The position numbers and the translations under genes are program-made. The notes beneath the pieces were generated by a model. It did no database searches. It was not told the DNA's origin and was given only the letters and a program-made list of their open reading frames with translations. Shown piece by piece: positions 7,228-14,020 of a stretch of 17,864 bases of DNA (positions within the stretch are counted from its first letter, which is position 1; each line of letters begins with the position of its first letter). The DNA comes from Spirochaetota bacterium (GTDB taxonomy: Bacteria; Spirochaetota; UBA4802; UB4802), in NCBI GenBank assembly GCA_029548025.1, contig JAKPOE010000192.1, forward strand, positions 1-17,864, read 5' to 3'.

Positions 7228-8892
7228 TCATGCACTATAGAGTATAGTATCCCGATGTAGCTTTATTGCATAATGATGACCTGCCATGTGCCATTGCTGG
7301 AAGGTTTTGCTTTCAGCAATAAAAATCTGTGCATGTTGTATTGTGCGTACGGGTATACGCTTTCCATCAAGCAACAACTCATCCTTGGCTATTTTATGAT
7401 TATTGATGATTATTTCCTTAACAATGTTTGGATTAGTTTTGCTGCGTACACATGCAGGTACCCATTTGCTATTTGATTGTATAAACCAATCCCATCGCAG
7501 GCAGTCTATTGCAAGTTCCTCTACAGGGGGATACTCTTCCTTAATAAAGGTAAGGATCATAGTTGCAATTGCTTCCCAATCCTTTGCAAACAACACGAAG
7601 TTTTTTTTATAAAAAAATTGCGCAATCATCTCAAAACTTTTAAAACTATCGCCGCTGGTTATAAAATGACATAGCATCATCCATGTAGTTTTGAAATGAT
7701 GATTATAAAACCTGTCAACCACACGTTCAATGCAATGAAGAGCTTGCATCATATGGCCTGGAATCCAGTTATTCTTAATGACAGTATAGGGCGCTTCAGC
7801 ATCATGCTCAATACCAAATTCATTTTTTTGTGATGCAATCTTTGTGCCGGGTAAAATTTTTAAAAATCCCATCTGAAAATAATGGGGCTTTAATTCAATG
7901 ATTTCATTAAAGCTTTCTTTGATTGCCTCAATGTCTTCATACGGCAACCCGCATATCATGTCTAAATGGATATGTATAGTGTTTAGTTCCATAAGCTTTG
8001 CTATATTTTCTTTTGCTTGTTCCCAGTTCATCTTTCGGTTTATGCTGCTCAGTGTTTTTGGGTGAATGGACTGGATACCAATCTCAAATTGAAAATAGTT
8101 TTTGGGTACCTGTTGTAATAATGTAAAATCTTCATCAAACAGCAAATCAGGGTGTATTTCAAAATGGAAATGAGTATGGTTATTGTTGTGCGATAGTAAA
8201 TAGTAAAAAATTGATCGAGCATGGGTGGGATTGCAATTAAATGTTCTATCAACAAACTTCACCATCCTGACCCTGTGCTGTAGAAAAATGTCAAGCTCAG
8301 CATACACCTTTGATAAATCTCTGAACTGTATTGATTGATCCTCCCTTGAAGAGATGCAATAACTACACGCATACGGGCAACCCCTGCTTGATTCATAGTA
8401 TATAAAACGGGATGCTACATTGTTAATATCACTTTCAGAATAGGGGAAGGGTATTTCATTAAGATGGTAGTTTGGTAATGATACAGTTTTTGTGTCTAAA
8501 AGAAATTGCTTTTGTGCAGCGTACTCAAATGATCGTTCACCTGCTCCCTGTACGATAGTTGTTATAAATGGGAAATGCTTCAGCCATTCATCAGCTGTGT
8601 AGCTCACTTCAGGTCCACCCAGTATTATTATACAGTTTGGCAATGCTGTATGTACCATAGGAAGCAATTTTTTTATGTAAGTTGCATTCCATATATACAC
8701 TGATAAACACAACACATCCGGATTAATAGTAACTATCGCATTGCGTGTGTCATCAACAGGTTGGTTAATGGTTGTTTCATGAAGATATACCGTATAATTG
8801 AGTGGTTGTAAAATTTGTTTTAAATAGTAAAGGGGCAGCGAGGAATGGATATATCGTGCATTAACGCCAAGAAGTAAAATGGTTAAATTCAT
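7228..8892 (-). CDS. B12-binding-type radical SAM protein, DUF4080 family
   Basis: This 554-residue protein starts MNLTILLLGVNARYIHSSLP, the opening of a cobalamin-binding-type Rossmann domain. LGGPEVSY (91-98) and a GAGE motif (116-119) follow, as in the BchE/MiaB-like class of radical SAM enzymes. The 4Fe-4S ligands are C172, C176 and C179 in SRGCPYACSYC. The C-terminal half (after about 370) matches my memory of the DUF4080 extension, whose function is unknown. Such proteins often methylate or rearrange unactivated carbons, but the substrate here cannot be read from sequence. The ATG at 8892 has no Shine-Dalgarno sequence and follows an AT-rich stretch just past the ino1 terminator, so it probably has its own promoter or is leaderless. 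It is tail-to-tail with the SDR gene, with zero bases between the stops. Confidence 0.85.
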   Translation of the reverse strand: MNLTILLLGVNARYIHSSLPLYYLKQILQPLNYTVYLHETTINQPVDDTRNAIVTINPDVLCLSVYIWNATYIKKLLPMVHTALPNCIIILGGPEVSYTADEWLKHFPFITTIVQGAGERSFEYAAQKQFLLDTKTVSLPNYHLNEIPFPYSESDINNVASRFIYYESSRGCPYACSYCISSREDQSIQFRDLSKVYAELDIFLQHRVRMVKFVDRTFNCNPTHARSIFYYLLSHNNNHTHFHFEIHPDLLFDEDFTLLQQVPKNYFQFEIGIQSIHPKTLSSINRKMNWEQAKENIAKLMELNTIHIHLDMICGLPYEDIEAIKESFNEIIELKPHYFQMGFLKILPGTKIASQKNEFGIEHDAEAPYTVIKNNWIPGHMMQALHCIERVVDRFYNHHFKTTWMMLCHFITSGDSFKSFEMIAQFFYKKNFVLFAKDWEAIATMILTFIKEEYPPVEELAIDCLRWDWFIQSNSKWVPACVRSKTNPNIVKEIIINNHKIAKDELLLDGKRIPVRTIQHAQIFIAESKTFQQWHMAGHHYAIKLHRDTILYSA

Positions 8893-8915
8893 ATAATAAA
8901 AAATAATTTTGTAAA

Positions 8916-8945
8916 GAAAATCCCGGTGGTGTCACCAGGATTTTC
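8916..8945 (-). terminator. Rho-independent terminator of the inositol-3-phosphate synthase gene
   Basis: The outer arms GAAAATCC (8916-8923) and GGATTTTC (8938-8945) pair perfectly, with one mismatch, then GGTG/CACC and a GTGT loop. Read on the minus strand the stem starts 15 bp after the ino1 stop and is followed by a short U tract (TTTAC, then AATTATTTTTT). It sits between ino1 and the downstream radical SAM gene and so separates the two transcription units, at least partly. Confidence 0.8.
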
Positions 8946-8960
8946 TTCTGTATTATTATA

Positions 8961-10280
8961 TCAATCATATGATTCTGAACCAAGATAGGTAACCGGTGGA
9001 ACATCCATAAGCCAGCGCAGGGTATTCTTTAATTTCATAAGCTGTACAAACAGGTCATGGATTGGCTCTTCACCAGGCTCAAACATGGGACTTTTCCAGT
9101 AAAATGATAGCCACTCCTGAATGCCATACATGGTTGCACGTTGAGCCAGGTCAAAGAATAGTACAAGGTCAAGTACAACCGGTGCAGCCAGAATAGAATC
9201 ACGGCATAAAAAGTTAACCTTTATCTGCATGGGGTAATCCAACCAGCCGCGTATATCAATATTGTCCCAGCTTTCTTTATTGTCACGACGTGGAGGATAG
9301 TAATTAATGCGAACAACATGATAGTAGCCGTCGTACAATTCCGGATATTCATCAGGCTGGAATATATTATCAAGAACCGAAAGCTTGCTAACCTCTTTCG
9401 TTTTGAATGATTCAGGATCATCCAATACCTCGCCATCACGATTTCCTAAAATATTTGTTGAATACCAGCCGTCAACACCAATCATCCTTGCCTTTAAACC
9501 AGGGGCAATAATTGTTTTCATTAAAGTCTGCCCTGTTTTGAAATCCCTTCCGCCCATAGGAACCTTGTTTTTCTCGGCAAGCTGCCGTAAGGCAGGAATT
9601 TCATTGCAGAGGTTTGGAGCACCGTTTGCAAAAGGAATACCTAAATCCAGCGCTGCATACGCGTATATCATGCTTGGGGCAATATACTTATTATTTTCTT
9701 TCAGCGCTTTTTCAAAATTTTCAATGGTATCATGAACACCTGGTTTCATTTCCTGATAAATCTCAGTGCTGGCACACCATACCATAACAACACGAGATAA
9801 GTTTTTTTCTTTTTTAAAGTTAAGGATATCTTCTTTAACCATCTGTGCTAATTCCCAGTGTGAAGGAGCCTTTTTAGTCCATGTCCCATGGAGTTTTTTA
9901 ACATATTCATTAAAGAAAACGGCTTTCCACGGCTTTACTTTTGATAGTTCATCTTTAATGGGTTCAAGATCTTCCTTTTGCAGTACACCAGCATTGATAG
10001 CTGCTTCATATGCATTATCTTCAAAAATGTCCCATCCAGCAAATTCAATATCCTGCAAATTGGCAAGTGGAACAAAATCCTTAATGGGAACATAATGTGC
10101 ATCATCACCCTTGCCTATCTTTAACTTTCCCATCATCGAAACAGAACCCTTGGGTGATTTTAATCCTTTACGGATAAGCATTACACCTGCAATAAACGTG
10201 GTGCTGACAGCACCAAGCCCGGGTATAACAACCCCTAATTTACCTTCAGCTTTTTGAATCTCAGTATTTTTAAGTGTCAA
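8961..10280 (-). CDS. ino1: Inositol-3-phosphate synthase (myo-inositol-1-phosphate synthase)
   Basis: The enzyme converts glucose 6-phosphate to 1D-myo-inositol 3-phosphate with bound NAD, the first step of inositol synthesis. I start it at TTG 10280, which has GAGG seven bases upstream (CGAGG-CGTACC-TTG), giving 439 residues. An upstream in-frame ATG at 10352 would add 24 hydrophobic and basic residues unlike the family. Visible motifs are the dinucleotide-binding VVIPGLGAVSTT (17-28), GGRDFKTGQT (243-252) with a conserved active-site lysine, LGNRDG (278-283) and CRDSILAAPVVLDL. These match the eukaryote-like MIPS fold. The product could feed phosphatidylinositol-type lipids or di-inositol phosphate solutes, but the downstream enzymes are not in the window. 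The gene has its own terminator and appears to be a single-gene unit. Confidence 0.92.
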   Translation of the reverse strand: MTLKNTEIQKAEGKLGVVIPGLGAVSTTFIAGVMLIRKGLKSPKGSVSMMGKLKIGKGDDAHYVPIKDFVPLANLQDIEFAGWDIFEDNAYEAAINAGVLQKEDLEPIKDELSKVKPWKAVFFNEYVKKLHGTWTKKAPSHWELAQMVKEDILNFKKEKNLSRVVMVWCASTEIYQEMKPGVHDTIENFEKALKENNKYIAPSMIYAYAALDLGIPFANGAPNLCNEIPALRQLAEKNKVPMGGRDFKTGQTLMKTIIAPGLKARMIGVDGWYSTNILGNRDGEVLDDPESFKTKEVSKLSVLDNIFQPDEYPELYDGYYHVVRINYYPPRRDNKESWDNIDIRGWLDYPMQIKVNFLCRDSILAAPVVLDLVLFFDLAQRATMYGIQEWLSFYWKSPMFEPGEEPIHDLFVQLMKLKNTLRWLMDVPPVTYLGSESYD

Positions 10281-10571
10281 GGTACGCCTCGCTTTTAATT
10301 TAAAAAATTTATGTAAAAAATAATAACATCCTGCAATAGAACAAAAAAACATGCTATTTATTACAAATTACTAAACATAACTATCATATCCATAGTCAAG
10401 AAATTTATCGAAAAAAGGCAGATTATTAATAACAATAAAACAATAATCCCAGATGGTTGGTAATATATTTTTTTGCCATTAAACAAACATTATTATAAAT
10501 GTCAATAGAAAAAAATGACATGATGTTTGAAAAGTAAAAGGCATCATGAAAGGTAAATAAAACAGTAATAA
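10281..10571. other. AT-rich intergenic region upstream of ino1 and downstream of the YjgR-type gene
   Basis: These 291 bp hold no credible gene. Close to ino1 a minus-strand TTGACT (about 10396-10401) could be a -35 element, but no convincing -10 was found. Nearer the YjgR-type gene are two short inverted repeats: ATGTCA/TGACAT (10499-10504 and 10516-10521) and CATGATG/CATCATG (10519-10525 and 10542-10548). They lack T tracts, so I do not call them terminators. Confidence 0.5.
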
Positions 10572-12020
10572 CTATCGTTTACCTCCTAATAGTGAACCTA
10601 AAATTCCCCTTACTATCTGCCGTCCAACAGAGCTCCCTATTGAACGAGCAGCACTTTTCATCATAGCTTCAACTACGGTATCACTTTTTCTACCAGCTCT
10701 TTGTTTAGGGATATCTTCCTTCTCATGAGTAGCTTCTACAGCTTTTTGTGCACGAGTCTTCAGCATTTCATAAGCTGATTCTCTGTCTATTGTTTTATCA
10801 TAAATGCCCTTAACCGGTGATGCATCAATAATTTCATTTCGTTCTTGCGGCGTAATGGGACCAATCTGTCCTTTTGGTGGTACAATGAATGCACGTTCCA
10901 CAATCTCTGGTTTACCATCTTCGTCCAGAAATGACACTAACGCTTCGCCTACTTCTAATTCTATAATGGCTTTTTCAATATCTAATTTTGAATTTTCCCT
11001 GAATGTTTGGGCTATTGCTTTCACTGCTTTTTGATCGTTGGGAGTAAAAGCACGTAAAGCATGCTGAATCCTGTTTCCTAATTGACCCAATACAGTTTGT
11101 GGTATATCTGCAGGGTTTTGGGTAATGAAATATACACCAACACCCTTTGAACGTATTAAACGAACTACCTGCTCAATTTTTTCCAGTAAAGCTCTGGGTG
11201 CGTCGTTAAAAAGCAGATGTGCTTCATCAAAGAAAAAGGCAATCTTTGGTTTATCCCGATCGCCAACTTCAGGTAAAATCTCAAAAAGTTCTGATAAAAG
11301 CCATAGTAAAAATGTAGCATAGAGCTTTGGAGTGTTTATAAGCGATTCAGCAGATAGAATATTTACATAACCCCGCCCCGTTTCATCAGTCTGAATAAAA
11401 TCTTCAATGTTTAGTGCAGGTTCACCAAAAAATAATTCAGCGCCCTGATTTTGCAGCTCTAAAATACTACGCTGTATAGCTCCAATACTTGCAGTGGATA
11501 CCCGTCCATACTCTGTATTAAATTTTGAAGCATTATCGCCAGCAAATTGAATCATGGATCGTAAATCTTTAATATCCAGAATAGGCAATCCATTATCATC
11601 AGCAATCTTAAATATTACATTGAGCGTTCCGGTTTGTGTCTCATTGAGATTCAAAATACGGCTTAAAAGCAGCGGTCCCATATCAGTAACAGTTGTACGA
11701 ATAGGATGCCCTGATTTTCCAAACAAATCCCAGAAAACAACAGGGAATCCTTGAAAAGTGTGATTATCAATCTTAAGCTTTTTAAGGCGTTGTGCAAGTT
11801 TATCATCTGGCTTTCCTGGTTTACTTATCCCCGAAAGATCACCTTTTACATCTGCCATAAACACCGGAATGCCAGCTAAACTAAAATTTTCGGCTATAAC
11901 CTGTAACGTAACCGTTTTACCGGTACCGGTTGCACCAGCAATTAATCCATGGCGGTTTGCCATACGTGGAATGATACAAAGGTCTTTTTCACCTTTAGCA
12001 ATGAGTAGTGGGGCATTCAT
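10572..12020 (-). CDS. yjgR: HerA/FtsK-like ATPase of the YjgR (DUF853) family
   Basis: The start chosen is ATG 12020, which follows a strong GGAGG six bases upstream; the longer in-frame start at 12083 would fall inside the promoter. The 482-residue product has a Walker A motif GATGTGKT (29-36), a Walker B-like FFFDEAH (262-268) and a sensor-like ITQNPADIP, all in the arrangement of the DUF853/YjgR family of HerA-type hexameric NTPases. The C-terminal end ([18 protein letters not shown], then GSLLGGKR) is basic and glycine-rich, as in other family members. The cellular function is unknown; the proteins resemble DNA-translocating ATPases. No nuclease partner such as NurA is adjacent, which argues against a classical HerA-NurA pair. 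The gene lies next to the CRISPR and repeat region but is a common chromosomal gene, so I do not infer a defence role. Confidence 0.9.
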   Translation of the reverse strand: MNAPLLIAKGEKDLCIIPRMANRHGLIAGATGTGKTVTLQVIAENFSLAGIPVFMADVKGDLSGISKPGKPDDKLAQRLKKLKIDNHTFQGFPVVFWDLFGKSGHPIRTTVTDMGPLLLSRILNLNETQTGTLNVIFKIADDNGLPILDIKDLRSMIQFAGDNASKFNTEYGRVSTASIGAIQRSILELQNQGAELFFGEPALNIEDFIQTDETGRGYVNILSAESLINTPKLYATFLLWLLSELFEILPEVGDRDKPKIAFFFDEAHLLFNDAPRALLEKIEQVVRLIRSKGVGVYFITQNPADIPQTVLGQLGNRIQHALRAFTPNDQKAVKAIAQTFRENSKLDIEKAIIELEVGEALVSFLDEDGKPEIVERAFIVPPKGQIGPITPQERNEIIDASPVKGIYDKTIDRESAYEMLKTRAQKAVEATHEKEDIPKQRAGRKSDTVVEAMMKSAARSIGSSVGRQIVRGILGSLLGGKR

Positions 12021-12026
12021 TTCTTT

Positions 12027-12031
12027 CCTCC
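12027..12031 (-). promoter_or_regulatory. Ribosome binding site deciding the YjgR-type start
   Basis: GGAGG on the minus strand, six bases before ATG 12020, fixes the start and rules out the 21-residue upstream extension. Confidence 0.85.
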
Positions 12032-12054
12032 AATGTGTCTTTATCATTGTTTGT

Positions 12055-12083
12055 AGTATTACCTGTACGATAGTTACTGTCAA
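12055..12083 (-). promoter_or_regulatory. Sigma70-type promoter of the YjgR-type gene
   Basis: On the minus strand a perfect TTGACA (12083-12078), a 17-nt spacer and AATACT (12060-12055) form a good promoter, about 35 bp upstream of the chosen start. It overlaps the longer reading frame, which supports the shorter protein. Confidence 0.7.
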
Positions 12084-12237
12084 TTCTATTTTGCTGTTTC
12101 ACATATCATAGGCTGTAATAATTAGATTTTGAGGGTGCCCCTGCCGGAACAGGTATTGGAAAATTTTTCTTGTTGATGTATGCAACCAAAACTTTATTTA
12201 TTTTCTATCTTTGTTTCACAAGAGAAAAAGGGTCTTT
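12084..12237. other. Intergenic segment at the left edge of the repeat region
   Basis: No gene is visible. TTGAGGGTGC (12129-12138) recurs inverted at 14404-14413 on the other side of the region. A short hairpin CCTG-CCGGAA-CAGG lies close by at about 12140-12153. Confidence 0.4.
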
Positions 12238-12400
12238 ATGCGCCTGCATTCAAAGACGACGTGCCTTCCGTGGCACGGCTGTTTATTGTTGTGATGATGG
12301 CAGTATCATTCTGAAGGAGCGCCAGCGACTGAAAAATCTATTTTTCAATTTTAAAAAAAATCGAGATACTAATCATCCGGCTCAGGATGACAGACGTTAA
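12238..12400. repeat. Repeat module with hairpin and degenerate palindromic element, left copy
   Basis: This segment aligns with 13853-13982. Shared blocks are ATGCGCC(C/T)GCAT(C/T)CAAA, then a hairpin, then GGCTGTTTATTGTTGT, and at the end CTCAG(A/G)ATGACAGAC. The hairpin here is CGTGCC-TTCCGT-GGCACG (12260-12277). After it come TCATTCTGAAGGAGCG (from 12306) and CTCAGGATGACAGAC (12381-12395), the two arms of a decayed inverted repeat of the 'TCATTCTGA...TCAGAATGACA' type seen scattered in many bacterial genomes. Small reading frames here are not conserved between the copies. Confidence 0.7.
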
Positions 12401-12480
12401 CTTTTTCAAAAGGGATTAAGATTTTTCACTATGCTCAAGATGTTATACTCTGCACTTTTATTCAAAAAAGCATCTCCATA

Positions 12481-12764
12481 TTTTTTTCATACTTTTCTTT
12501 GTTGCGCTACAAAAGTTTTATCCTTTCGTAAGGGGGTATTTATGCGCTAAATACCCCCTTACAAACCCCCAAAGCGCACCTCAAACGGCGGTGTGCCTTA
12601 TCCCGCTATATGGATTATGTCTTTGCCTTCGTGCTGCGGAAGACATCCTGTCTTTATCCTCGCACGAGCCGTAGAGCGCTACGGCATCCGTGCCTTCGCT
12701 GTTTTTTCGTTCTTATACAGTAATAAGTCATTATCAGCATAAAATATGCTGTTAATTCTTCATA
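12481..12764 (+). repeat. 284-bp hairpin-rich dispersed element, copy A (full length)
   Basis: By manual alignment this copy matches 14021-14304 at about 94% (16 differences) with no net insertion or deletion. It contains successive hairpins: a perfect 14-bp stem TAAGGGGGTATTTA with a TGCGC loop (12529-12561); GCGCACC/GGTGTGC (near 12574-12596); AAGACA-TCC-TGTCTT (near 12640-12654); GCCGTAG-AGCG-CTACGGC flanked by GCACG/CGTGC (12661-12693) and followed by a T run (12702-12707); and AGCATA-AAA-TATGCT (near 12736-12750). The fourth hairpin plus T run looks like a plus-strand intrinsic terminator. No conserved reading frame runs through all copies. It may be a non-autonomous mobile element or a structured RNA; I do not recognise a named family. 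Confidence 0.8.
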
Positions 12765-12800
12765 ACAGTTTTTGTGGTTTCATTCCGTAGAGATGAGATA

Positions 12801-12815
12801 AAAAAAGGGGTCAGC
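12801..12815 (+). repeat. Short tail motif AAAA-GGGGTCAG(AG)C, occurrence 1
   Basis: A run of A followed by GGGGTCAGC. Similar strings lie at 13521-13536, 13776-13793 and 14350-14366, each next to an end of one of the 284-bp elements, which suggests that it marks an element boundary. Confidence 0.5.
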
Positions 12816-12930
12816 TTTTATATTTATTTTTAGTAAAACATATTTAAAACTTACAACTTCATTCAAAACAGCAAACAATCAATCCACACCACAACTTTCA
12901 ACATTATAACTTTCAACTTTTAACGGTTAC

Positions 12931-13198
12931 GTCTCAATCCCCTATCAGCGGGGCAGTTTTCAGACGGAAGGCTGTTGGTTGGGCTGTTGGGCTCGCTTCA
13001 TCGATCATACCGTCACAATCCCCTATCAGCGGGGCAGTTTTCAGACGACAAAAGGGGCTGCACTCAAAATTCAAATCTGAAACAGCTATGTCTCAATCCC
13101 CTATCAGCGGGGCAGTTTTCAGACAAAGAAAATAGTACCATACTTTGCACGGTACTTCTCAAAGTCTCAATCCCCTATCAGCGGGGCAGTTTTCAGAC
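12931..13198 (-). CRISPR. CRISPR mini-array: four 35-nt repeats, three spacers, no cas genes in window
   Basis: Repeats lie at 12931-12965, 13012-13046, 13090-13124 and 13164-13198. All are identical except for one T-to-A change at plus-strand position 4 of the second copy. Spacers are 46, 43 and 39 nt (12966-13011, 13047-13089, 13125-13163) and unrelated to each other. On the minus strand the repeat begins GTCTGAAAAC, has a CCCC/GGGG mini-hairpin in the middle and ends GGGGATTGAGAC. The ATTGAGAC end resembles the 8-nt 5' handle of crRNAs in many type I and III systems, so I read the array as transcribed leftwards, with the newest spacer next to 13198. The 35-nt repeat and long spacers would suit a type III or I-D-like system, but this is inference. 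With no cas genes here it is either an orphan array or served by cas genes elsewhere. Confidence 0.93.
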
Positions 13199-13401
13199 CC
13201 TTACCCTGTAAACCTCTGGAATTTCCAGCGTTTTTAAGCCCATTTTCGCCAACCTATCGCAAAAATCACTATTTTTTCCATGATTTTGTATTACAAACTT
13301 GTAACTGCTGGATTTTCCAGCACTTCCACGTGCGCCAACCTCCCCCCAAAAACGCCACTTTTTACATTTTTAGCAGGTTGGCGATATACAAAGTTGTATA
13401 T
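13199..13401 (-). promoter_or_regulatory. Probable CRISPR leader with a duplicated internal module
   Basis: This segment abuts the repeat that I infer to be leader-proximal. It contains two related blocks: 13216-13255 and 13308-13341. Each begins on the plus strand with CTGGA(A/T)TTTCCAGC and ends with CGCCAACCT, about 90 bp apart, and each is preceded by a similar (C/T)TGTAA string. A third, inverted copy of the end motif (AGGTTGGCGA, 13375-13384) adjoins a perfect 8-bp dyad, ATATACAA-AG-TTGTATAT (13384-13401). Leaders carry the array promoter and the sites that guide spacer integration; that assignment here rests on position and repeat polarity. No protein gene is present. Confidence 0.6.
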
Positions 13402-13543
13402 CATGATACTGTTTTCAAAGAATATCTTACATCAATAGAAGCTTTTTAAAGTACATAGCATCTATTGTCAACTATTTTTTTTACTTTTGTGTAATGTTTT
13501 ATAAAAACTTTCGTTTATAAAAAATGGGATCAGAGCATGTATA
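13402..13543. other. AT-rich spacer between the CRISPR leader and repeat copy B
   Basis: No gene is seen. The segment holds one AAAATGGGATCAGAGC motif (13521-13536) just before repeat copy B. The array promoter could extend into it on the minus strand. Confidence 0.4.
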
Positions 13544-13760
13544 ACTTTTGTTTGGTAGTAAAAGTTTTATCCTTTCGTAAGGGGATATTTATGCGCTAAA
13601 TACCCCCTTACCAACCCCCAAAGCGCACCTCAAACGGCGGTGTGCCTTGTTTACTTGTATATAGTATATCTTTGCCATCGTGCTGCGGAAGACATCCTGT
13701 CTTTGTCCTCGCACGAGCCGTAGAGCGCTACGGCATCCGTGCCTTCGCTGTTTTTTCGTT
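13544..13760 (+). repeat. 284-bp hairpin-rich dispersed element, copy B (partial)
   Basis: From 13560 to 13760 this copy aligns without indels to 12511-12711 (about 92% by manual count, 15 differences in 201 bases). Ten of the differences fall in a 20-bp linker (about 13650-13669) between two hairpins, while the hairpin-forming parts are nearly unchanged. The 14-bp stem has one mismatch here. The downstream 50 bp present in copies A and C (ending near CTTCATAA) are missing, and the left end is divergent. It is followed directly by a degenerate tail motif (13776-13793). Confidence 0.75.
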
Positions 13761-13775
13761 AATCCCGCAGTGATG

Positions 13776-13793
13776 AAAAAATGGAGTCGGAGC
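13776..13793 (+). repeat. Short tail motif AAAAATGGAGTCGGAGC, occurrence 3
   Basis: A degenerate version of AAAATGGGGTCAGAGC, 15 bp after the end of repeat copy B. Confidence 0.4.
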
Positions 13794-13852
13794 TTTCCCG
13801 CCTGGTTTAATGACATGGCTATGTAGTGTCATCTACGGCAGGCTGACCTCTC

Positions 13853-13982
13853 ATGCGCCCGCATCCAAATGCGCCATACATCCCTGTATGGCTGTTTATT
13901 GTTGTTTTGACGACAGTGGTGAATTATTTTTGTTTATACAACGAAGAGTTTCTTCGTCTGCGCCTCAGAATGACAGACATTA
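13853..13982. repeat. Repeat module with hairpin and palindromic element arm, right copy
   Basis: This is homologous to 12238-12400 in the same order and orientation. Its hairpin is CCATAC-ATCCCT-GTATGG (13874-13891), in the same place as the left copy's CGTGCC/GGCACG stem, with most stem bases different but pairing kept. It then has GGCTGTTTATTGTTGT, a local hairpin ACGAAG-AGTTT-CTTCGT (about 13940-13956) and CCTCAGAATGACAGAC, the right arm of the same decayed palindromic element. Confidence 0.7.
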
Positions 13983-14020
13983 CTTTTTTTTAAAGGGAAT
14001 GTTAGATATATATTCATGTT

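Noticed and set aside
7218..7250. Possible bidirectional terminator between the SDR and radical SAM genes
   Set aside because: The CTATAG repeats around the two stops form only a short imperfect stem, without a GC-rich arm or T tract.
10281..10352. N-terminal extension of inositol-3-phosphate synthase from ATG 10352
   Set aside because: The extra 24 residues are not typical of the family and have no ribosome binding site; TTG 10280 has a well-placed GAGG.
10572..12020. YjgR-type HerA-like ATPase as part of an antiviral defence system next to the CRISPR array
   Set aside because: No nuclease, sensor or cas gene accompanies it, it has its own promoter, and DUF853 proteins are common chromosomal genes; the adjacency alone is not evidence.
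12021..12083. Longer start of the YjgR-type protein at 12083
   Set aside because: It lies inside a good promoter (12055-12083) and a strong GGAGG precedes the internal ATG 12020.
12170..12400. Plus-strand open frame of 76 codons beginning MLMYATKTLF
   Set aside because: It overlaps the hairpin and decayed palindromic repeat, has no good ribosome binding site, and its counterpart at 13853-13982 does not keep the frame.
12975..13211. Plus-strand open frame of 78 codons with a repeated NPLSAGQFSD peptide
   Set aside because: The peptide repetition is simply the CRISPR repeat translated; the frame crosses three repeats and the spacers and has no ribosome binding site.
13589..13816. Minus-strand open frame of 75 codons in repeat copy B
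   Set aside because: The same frame has in-frame stops in copies A and C (near the CTTTGCC(A/T)TC segment), so it is not a conserved gene.
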